Made by a program: the position numbers and the translations under genes. The notes beneath the pieces are model-generated. The model did not search any database. It saw nothing but the letters and a program-made list of their open reading frames with translations, and had not been told where the DNA came from. This document shows positions 6,185 through 10,121 of a stretch of 10,121 bases of DNA, piece after piece (positions within the stretch are counted from its first letter, which is position 1; each line of letters opens with the position of its first letter). This stretch comes from Nitriliruptorales bacterium (lineage in GTDB: Bacteria; Actinomycetota; Nitriliruptoria; Euzebyales; Egibacteraceae), in contig SKPY01000080.1 in assembly GCA_007119305.1 (NCBI GenBank), positions 1 through 10,121 on the forward strand. Direction: 5' to 3'.

Positions 6185-6196
6185 TTGACGGTTCAA
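6185..6196 (+). promoter_or_regulatory. MarR-type operator 1, TTGA-N4-TCAA
   Basis: The inverted repeat TTGACGGTTCAA covers the whole -35 hexamer of the operon promoter. Its 18-bp context (6182-6199) matches operator 2 at 14 of 18 positions. A dimeric MarR protein bound here would block RNA polymerase. The form fits the common MarR-family TTG-N6-CAA half-site pattern; the binding itself is inferred. Confidence 0.6.
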
Positions 6197-6213
6197 TCAT
6201 TCAGCGCTACAGT
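6185..6213 (+). promoter_or_regulatory. Promoter of the yceI-dioxygenase-marR operon
   Basis: TTGACG (6185-6190, five of six to the -35 consensus), an exact 17-nt spacer, and TACAGT (6208-6213, four of six to the -10). It sits in an AT-richer patch that stands out from its GC-rich surroundings. Transcription would start near 6220, leaving a leader of about 50 nt. The yceI ribosome site AAGGAGG (6258-6264) is 5 nt before the ATG. Confidence 0.72.
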
Positions 6214-6222
6214 GATGCTTAG

Positions 6223-6234
6223 TTGATGCTTCAA
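6223..6234 (+). promoter_or_regulatory. MarR-type operator 2, TTGA-N4-TCAA
   Basis: The inverted repeat TTGATGCTTCAA lies just after the predicted transcription start, 38 bp centre to centre from operator 1. A partial copy of its core, TGATGCTT, also occurs at 6213-6220. Together the sites bracket the -10 element and start point, a layout suited to tight repression. Confidence 0.58.
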
Positions 6235-6269
6235 GCAATGCTCTGCCCACCCCGCTGAAGGAGGACGAC

Positions 6270-6839
6270 ATGACGACCGACACCCTCACCCGCACGGAGC
6301 GCGAACGGCTCACCGGCACGTACACGATCGATGCGTCGCACAGCCGGCTCGGCTTCGTGGCCCGCCACGCGATGGTCACCAAGGTGCGCGGCGGCTTCAA
6401 CGACTTCGCCGGCACCATCACGATCGACGGCGCCAACCCGACGCGCTCCAACGCCGAGGTCACGATCGAGGCGGCGAGCATCGACACGCGCAACGCCGAC
6501 CGCGACGCGCACCTGCGCAGCAACGACTTCTTCGCCATGGAGGACCACCCGCAGCTGCGCTTCGTCTCCACCGCCGTCGAGCAGCTCGACGACACGCGCT
6601 ACCGCGTGACGGGCGACCTCACCCTGCGCGGGGTGACCAAGACGGTGACGATCGACCTCGACTACACCGGCGTCGCCGTCGACCCCTTCGGCAACACCCG
6701 TGTCGGCTTCGAGGGCGCCACCACGGTCAACCGCAAGGACTGGGGCGTGAGCTGGAACGCCGCGCTCGAGGCCGGCGGCGTGCTCGTGTCCGAGAAGGTC
6801 ACCCTCGAGGTGGAGATCTCCGCCATCAAGGACGCCTGA
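6270..6839 (+). CDS. yceI: YceI-family protein (lipocalin-like beta barrel)
   Basis: 189 residues, normal for the family. ATG with AAGGAGG 5 nt upstream. YceI proteins are eight-stranded barrels that bind long isoprenoid or amphiphilic lipids such as polyprenyl quinones. Family blocks are visible: YTIDASHSRLGFVARH (18-33), KVRGGFNDFAGTI (38-50), IDTRNADRDAHLRSNDFF (71-88), GDLTLRGVTKTV (115-126) and VNRKDWGVSWN (153-163). There is no signal peptide, so unlike E. coli YceI it should be cytoplasmic. It is the first gene of the operon with a ring-cleaving dioxygenase and a MarR regulator, which suggests binding or buffering of a quinone- or aromatic-type compound. That substrate link is inferred. 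Confidence 0.95.
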   Translation: MTTDTLTRTERERLTGTYTIDASHSRLGFVARHAMVTKVRGGFNDFAGTITIDGANPTRSNAEVTIEAASIDTRNADRDAHLRSNDFFAMEDHPQLRFVSTAVEQLDDTRYRVTGDLTLRGVTKTVTIDLDYTGVAVDPFGNTRVGFEGATTVNRKDWGVSWNAALEAGGVLVSEKVTLEVEISAIKDA

Positions 6840-6851
6840 CCCCCGAACGGA

Positions 6852-6885
6852 GGTGCGGCGCGCGGCCCCTTGCCCCCGCCGCACC
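6852..6885 (+). repeat. Intercistronic hairpin between yceI and the dioxygenase gene
   Basis: A perfect 9-bp inverted repeat GGTGCGGCG/CGCCGCACC (6852-6860 with 6877-6885) has a 16-nt C-rich loop and starts 13 nt after the yceI stop. No T-tract follows. It may stabilise the yceI end of the message or reduce read-through, making yceI more abundant than the downstream genes. The gap here (94 nt) is much larger than the next one in the operon (17 nt). Confidence 0.45.
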
Positions 6886-6933
6886 CCGCCCGCCGCCCGC
6901 CTGCGAAGACGAGTCCGAACACCGGAGCCAGCG

Positions 6934-7773
6934 ATGAGCAACCCCGCACCTCGGTCCGCCGGCCCCACTGCCGCACGCGCGCCCGACGGCCCCGTCGCGC
7001 GGATGCCGGCGCTGTTCATCAGCCACGGCGCCCCGCCGCTGGTGGACGACCCGCTGTGGGTCAGCCAGCTGCAGGCGCTGGCCGCCGGTCTGCCGCGGCC
7101 CAAGGCCGTCCTCATGGTCTCGGCCCACTGGGAGGCCGCGCCGCTCATGCTCGGCGCGACCGAGCCGGTCCCGCTCACCTACGACTTCGGGGGGTTCGCG
7201 CGCAAGTACTACGAGGTCACCTACCCCGCTCCCGGCGCTCCCGACCTGGCCGCGCGGGTCGAGGCGCTGATGCCCGACACGACCTGCGTGGTGCGCACGA
7301 GGCGGGGGCTCGACCACGGCGCCTATGTGCCGCTCACGGTGATGTACCCGGACGCGGACCTCCCGGTGCTGCAGATATCGCTGCCGACCCTCGAGCCCGA
7401 CCGGCTGCTCGACCTCGGCCGCCGCCTGCAGCCCCTGCGCGACGACGGGGTGCTCATCGTCGGGTCGGGGTTTGCCACCCACGGGCTGCCGTTCCTGTCC
7501 CGCGAGCACTGGCGGTCCCCGGCCGCACCCGCACCGGGCTGGTCGCGCGAGTTCGACGCCTGGGCCGCCGAGACGCTCGCCGCCGGCGACGTGGAGGCAC
7601 TCGCCGCGTTCCGCGACCGCGCGCCCGGCATGCCCTACGCACACCCGACCATCGAACACTTCGCGCCGATGTTCGTCACCCTCGGCGCGTCGTCCGACCC
7701 CGAGGCCGCGCCCGAACAGCCCATCGACGGCTTCTGGATGGGGCTCGCGAAGCGCTCGTTCCACGCCGCCTGA
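6934..7773 (+). CDS. DODA/YgiD-type class III extradiol ring-cleavage dioxygenase
   Basis: 279 residues from the ATG at 6934, with GGAG 6 nt upstream; the frame is open further up, but the extension is low-complexity. This is a LigB-superfamily protein like plant DOPA dioxygenase and E. coli YgiD, which cleave catechol rings using a metal and oxygen. Conserved histidines are visible: His31 (FISHGAPPL), His65 (MVSAHWEA), His128 (GLDHGAYVPL), His183 (GSGFATHGL) and His237/His242 (YAHPTIEHFAPMF). The usual YDFGGF and YYEVTYPAPG blocks are at about 83-101. It is cytoplasmic. It lies between yceI and marR, so the substrate is probably a catechol or related aromatic that induces the operon. The true substrate is unknown. 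Confidence 0.93.
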   Translation: MSNPAPRSAGPTAARAPDGPVARMPALFISHGAPPLVDDPLWVSQLQALAAGLPRPKAVLMVSAHWEAAPLMLGATEPVPLTYDFGGFARKYYEVTYPAPGAPDLAARVEALMPDTTCVVRTRRGLDHGAYVPLTVMYPDADLPVLQISLPTLEPDRLLDLGRRLQPLRDDGVLIVGSGFATHGLPFLSREHWRSPAAPAPGWSREFDAWAAETLAAGDVEALAAFRDRAPGMPYAHPTIEHFAPMFVTLGASSDPEAAPEQPIDGFWMGLAKRSFHAA

Positions 7774-7790
7774 CAGCGAGGACCACACCC

Positions 7791-8258
7791 GTGCAACAAA
7801 CCCGTTGGCTCGACGACGACGAGCAGCACGCCTGGCGCCAGCTGGCCGCGGTCATCCTCAAGCTGCCCGCCGCGCTCGAGGGCCAGCTCCACCGCGACGC
7901 GAGGATGCACCACTTCGAGTACTGGGTGCTCGCGCTGCTCAGCGAAGCCCCCGGGCGCACCCTGCGGCTCAGCCAGCTCGCCGCACATGCCAACGCGTCG
8001 TTGTCGCGTCTGTCCCACGTGATCAGCCGGCTTGAACAACGCGGCTGGGTCACCCGCCGTTCCTGCCCCGACGACGCCCGCGCCACCCTGGCCGTGCTCA
8101 CCGACGCCGGCTGGCAGCAGGTAGTCGCTGCCGCCCCCGGCCACGTCGACGCCGTCCGCCGGCTCGTCTTCGACGGCCTCGACAACGACGACGTCACCGA
8201 ACTCGCCCGCCTCTGCGGCAAGATCCTCGACCGCGTCCACGCCCACCCCCAAGGCTGA
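7791..8258 (+). CDS. MarR-family transcriptional regulator
   Basis: 155 residues from a GTG at 7791, 17 nt after the dioxygenase stop, with GAGGA about 8 nt upstream. The frame is open through the dioxygenase gene, but that part is out-of-frame shadow. It has the standard MarR layout: N-terminal dimerisation helix (about 7-35), winged HTH (about 45-105) with LRLSQLAAHANASLSRLSHVISRLEQRGWV as the HTH and VTRRSCPDDARATLAVLT as the wing, then C-terminal dimerisation helices (about 106-150). Cys92 sits at the tip of the wing and Cys142 in the last helix; redox control is possible but not shown. As last gene of its operon, with two palindromes at the operon promoter, it is most simply an autorepressor relieved by an aromatic ligand. 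Confidence 0.93.
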   Translation: MQQTRWLDDDEQHAWRQLAAVILKLPAALEGQLHRDARMHHFEYWVLALLSEAPGRTLRLSQLAAHANASLSRLSHVISRLEQRGWVTRRSCPDDARATLAVLTDAGWQQVVAAAPGHVDAVRRLVFDGLDNDDVTELARLCGKILDRVHAHPQG

Positions 8259-8371
8259 CGAGCCAGCCACGCCGACGGGGCCTTCCACGGCCGTGACGAC
8301 GCCCGGGAGCTCGCGCGTCTGCTCGCAGAGGAGGCTGCCCGACGCCCCTACACCTGCACCACCCGGCTCGC
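8259..8371. other. Spacer between convergent marR and RES toxin genes
   Basis: 113 bp between two converging stops. No convincing terminator is visible; the only clear symmetry is the 10-bp palindrome CACGGCCGTG. Directly after the marR TGA, the same plus frame continues with strongly coding-like triplets (FHGRDDARELARLLAEEAAR, then RPYTCTTRLAY), ending only inside the toxin gene. It has no start of its own and may be the residue of a lost gene. Confidence 0.4.
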
Positions 8372-9091
8372 CTACTCTTGCGCCACGATCCCGAGCAGGG
8401 CGACGAGGTCGGTGACGTAGCGGTCGCCGACGCCGTGGTCGAGCCGCCCGAGTCCCTGACCTGTGGCGCGGAGCAGTTTGGCGGGGGCGGGCGGCGCCCA
8501 CAGGACGGCGACCGCGGCGGGGTGGGTGTCGATCAGCTCGCGGAGCGCGGGCCGGTCATTCAACGCCCGAGCGCGAAGCTCGGTCTGTCGCGAGTGCCAG
8601 ATCAGGCCGTGCGTGTCACGGCCACCGACCCGACGTTCGTGCAGGATGCGCGCCCACACGCGCGTGCACGGGTAGTGCGCTGCGGACGTGGCCACGAGCG
8701 CGGCACGGTCGATCCCGAGCCGGTCCAGTTCGAAGTCGCGCAGATCGATCAGGCGGACGTCTCGCCGGAGGGCGACCTCGGCCTCGGCCCACTGGGCGAG
8801 CAGGGCGACGGGGATGCGCGGGGCGGGCGGGGCGGCGTCGTGGAAGGCGGACTCGAGCAGGGCCGCGAACGTGGTCGCGGCGACGTACACGTGACGGGTA
8901 TCCGCCAGCGGCGCGAACCGCGTGCTGCCGACGCCAGGGACGAGCGCGGACGGGTCGAGGTGGGCGCTCTTGTGGTCGCGGCGCAGCAGGGTCCCGGCGG
9001 GCAGCGCATGGGTGCGCAGGCGGCGCAGGGTGACGCTGTCGGGTTGCGGCACGGGGCAGTGGTCGCTCCCGCACGCGCCGACCGGCGTCAC
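8372..9091 (-). CDS. RES-domain toxin (NAD-degrading family, Res/MbcT type)
   Basis: 239 residues from a GTG at 9091. RES toxins such as mycobacterial MbcT break down cellular NAD+, halting growth unless held by their antitoxin. The RES pattern is clear: GSTRFAPL with Arg58, then VYVAATTFAALLESAFHDA with Tyr69 and Glu80, YPCTRVWARILHE (140-152) and GLIWHSRQ with Ser167/Arg168 (162-169). Arg, Tyr, Glu and Ser at these places correspond to the active-site set known for the family. The GTG overlaps the antitoxin stop by four bases (GTGA), with the SD-like AGGAG running into it. A GTG at 9052 is a possible later start. The protein is longer than MbcT (186 residues), partly from an N-terminal extension of about 50 residues. 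Confidence 0.9.
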   Translation of the reverse strand: MTPVGACGSDHCPVPQPDSVTLRRLRTHALPAGTLLRRDHKSAHLDPSALVPGVGSTRFAPLADTRHVYVAATTFAALLESAFHDAAPPAPRIPVALLAQWAEAEVALRRDVRLIDLRDFELDRLGIDRAALVATSAAHYPCTRVWARILHERRVGGRDTHGLIWHSRQTELRARALNDRPALRELIDTHPAAVAVLWAPPAPAKLLRATGQGLGRLDHGVGDRYVTDLVALLGIVAQE

Positions 9092-9546
9092 TCCTGGAAC
9101 AGGCCGGAGACCGCGGCGTGAACGGCGTCGCTGCGCCCGTCCGCGATCGCCGCTTCGGGGGTGGCGCCGTCGAGCCAGGTGTTGGGGGTGGCGAACCAGT
9201 CCCAGATCGCCCAGCCGCTCATGCCGTACCTGACGAGGCGGGCCACGACCGCCGCGGCATCAGGGTTGAGCGCGAACGCGTCGTCGAGCTGGAAGGTGGG
9301 GACGAGCACGACGCCGTCGTGGGTGACGGTGGCGAGCGCGCCGGCGTTTCGTTGCCGTGTGACCCACTGGCGGACCGCGGGCTGGCTCCGTCCGGTCGCT
9401 TCCGCGATCATCTCGATGGTGACGGCGCCGCCGGATTTGAGCAGGCCAGCGCGGGCCTCGTTGACCAGCCGGGCGCGTTCGGCCGCGGCGTGATCGAGCA
9501 CCGGCTCGACGACCTGCGCGGCGGACGCGGATCCGCCAGCTGCCAT
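9088..9546 (-). CDS. Antitoxin of a Res-Xre-type module (HTH plus DUF2384-like C-terminus)
   Basis: 152 residues. The ATG at 9546 has a near-perfect AGGAGG 6 nt upstream. Residues 42-66 form a helix-turn-helix (VTIEMIAEATGRSQPAVRQWVTRQR), so it should bind its own promoter. The central part reads VTHDGVVLVPTFQLDD. Residues 92-152 resemble the MbcA/ParS toxin-binding region (LNPDAAAVVARLVRYG, then WAIWDWFATPNTWLDGATPEAAI). In solved complexes this C-terminal region covers the toxin active site. The gene precedes and overlaps the RES toxin, the usual order for this family. It is longer than MbcA. Function is inferred from domain and linkage, both of which are clear. Confidence 0.87.
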   Translation of the reverse strand: MAAGGSASAAQVVEPVLDHAAAERARLVNEARAGLLKSGGAVTIEMIAEATGRSQPAVRQWVTRQRNAGALATVTHDGVVLVPTFQLDDAFALNPDAAAVVARLVRYGMSGWAIWDWFATPNTWLDGATPEAAIADGRSDAVHAAVSGLFQE

Positions 9547-9562
9547 CACGCACCTCCTGGTT

Positions 9563-9591
9563 GTTGTCACAACTGTAGCACAGCTTGCTAC
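9563..9591 (-). promoter_or_regulatory. Paired palindromic operator upstream of the antitoxin
   Basis: Two palindromes sit next to each other: GTTGTCACAAC (9563-9573, 5-bp arms, 1-nt centre) and GTAGCACAGCTTGCTAC (9575-9591, 6-bp arms GTAGCA/TGCTAC, 5-nt centre). They lie 17-45 nt before the antitoxin ATG in an AT-richer stretch. On the minus strand TTGATA (9597 to 9592) and TACAGT overlap them, but their spacing (14 nt) is too short to assign a promoter confidently. Autoregulation by the antitoxin HTH is the likely use. Confidence 0.55.
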
Positions 9592-9792
9592 TATCAACAC
9601 GCGAGACACGCGCGGGTTGTTGACGCGGAATTTCTTGCGGACCGTGCCGGCGTGTGACCTGCCCGTAGCAGAGCCCCTCCGCACGCGGCCATGGCGGCAG
9701 GTCCTCACTCCCGGCGCAAGGATCGAAGGTCCGTCTCGTGGCCCGCGTCGCGGTGGCTGCGAGCCGGACGGCGGTTGGGCTGCGCGGCGCCG

Positions 9793-10121
9793 TCAGCGGG
9801 ATCCGGGTCCCGCCTCATCGCTGGCGATGCCGAGCTCGCGAGCACGGTGAGCGGCCTCGCCGCGGGAGGTGACCTCGAGCCTGGCCAGGATTGCCGAGAC
9901 GTGATGCCCGACGGTCTTGGGCGACAGGTGCAGGCGTGCCGCGATGTCCGCATCGCTCAACCCGGTCGCGACGAGCTTGAGCACCTCGACCTGCCTCGGG
10001 GTCAGCCCGGCGGGGTTGGCGGCCGTGGACGGCTGCGGCCCCCGCGGCACACCCCGCACCCCCAGGTCGCGCAGCCGCCGGCGCACCCGCGCTCCGGCCG
10101 CGGTCGCGTCCAGGCGGTCGA
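9793..10121 (-). CDS. LuxR-type HTH transcriptional regulator (C-terminal part)
   Basis: The frame is open from the right edge of the window to a TGA at 9793, giving the last 108 or so residues. The LuxR/GerE DNA-binding domain is complete: AGLTPRQVEVLKLVATGLSDADIAARLHLSPKTVGHHVSAILARLEVTSRGEAAHRA. It is preceded by RLDATAAGARVRRRLRDLGVRGVPRGP, a linker typical of large actinobacterial LuxR proteins with an N-terminal ATPase and tetratricopeptide-like region (MalT/LAL-like). That architecture is inferred because the N-terminus is outside the window. An internal GTG at 10086 is not a likely start. The 246-nt gap to the antitoxin gene holds the antitoxin's control region and nothing else recognised. 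Confidence 0.88.
   Translation of the reverse strand, partial: DRLDATAAGARVRRRLRDLGVRGVPRGPQPSTAANPAGLTPRQVEVLKLVATGLSDADIAARLHLSPKTVGHHVSAILARLEVTSRGEAAHRARELGIASDEAGPGSR

Noticed and set aside
6231..7178. Open minus-strand frame covering yceI
   Set aside because: Antisense to a complete YceI protein with a strong ribosome site; its product has no recognisable family.
6826..7788. Long open minus-strand frame opposite the dioxygenase gene
   Set aside because: The plus-strand product has every DODA family motif. The antisense product is Gly/Arg/Val-rich without recognisable domains.
8378..9121. Long open plus-strand frame opposite the RES toxin
   Set aside because: The minus-strand RES domain and its overlap with the antitoxin are convincing; the antisense frame is compositional shadow.
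9767..9794. Inverted repeat GACGGCG/CGCCGTC at the end of the LuxR gene as a terminator
   Set aside because: It overlaps the stop codon, has a 14-nt loop and no T-tract on the transcribed strand; chance symmetry is likely at this GC content.
1..10121. CRISPR arrays, insertion sequences, prophage genes
   Set aside because: No regularly spaced repeats, transposase motifs or phage structural proteins were seen on either strand.

Overview
The window is very GC-rich (about 70%) with strong G/C in third codon positions, Shine-Dalgarno starts, frequent GTG starts and one TTG start. Gene order and protein families point to an Actinomycetota chromosome, perhaps a deep-branching class, since the GarA-like protein has a zinc ribbon rather than the short mycobacterial N-terminus. 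The species cannot be named from sequence alone.

Positions 4928 down to 1 (minus strand) hold one long co-directional block, in transcription order: CDP-alcohol phosphatidyltransferase (pgsA type), DUF881 protein, small basic protein (sbp, DUF1290), second DUF881 protein, gcvH, GarA-like FHA protein, MerR regulator FtsR, and the N-terminus of a D-alanyl-D-alanine carboxypeptidase that leaves the window. This matches the mycobacterial order pgsA2-Rv1823-Rv1824-Rv1825-gcvH-garA-Rv1828. It joins phospholipid synthesis, envelope or division membrane proteins, a kinase-controlled metabolic switch, a division regulator and a peptidoglycan enzyme. The gcvH-garA spacer holds a compact three-stem inverted-repeat structure.

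A tRNA-Pro(GGG) gene lies divergently at 5085-5160 on the plus strand, with a plausible promoter and a terminator hairpin. It marks the edge of the conserved block. Two translationally coupled minus-strand genes of unknown function follow (5225-6027).

Positions 6185-8258 (plus strand) form a stress-type operon: a well-formed promoter carrying two TTGA-N4-TCAA operators, then yceI, a DODA/LigB-family extradiol dioxygenase and a MarR regulator. The layout suggests that MarR represses its own operon in response to an aromatic or quinone-like ligand.

Positions 8372-9546 (minus strand) encode a RES-domain toxin and its HTH/DUF2384-like antitoxin (Res-Xre or MbcTA type), with palindromes in the upstream region. 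The window ends in the C-terminal LuxR-type HTH of a larger regulator (9793 to the edge). No insertion sequence, CRISPR array or phage gene was seen.
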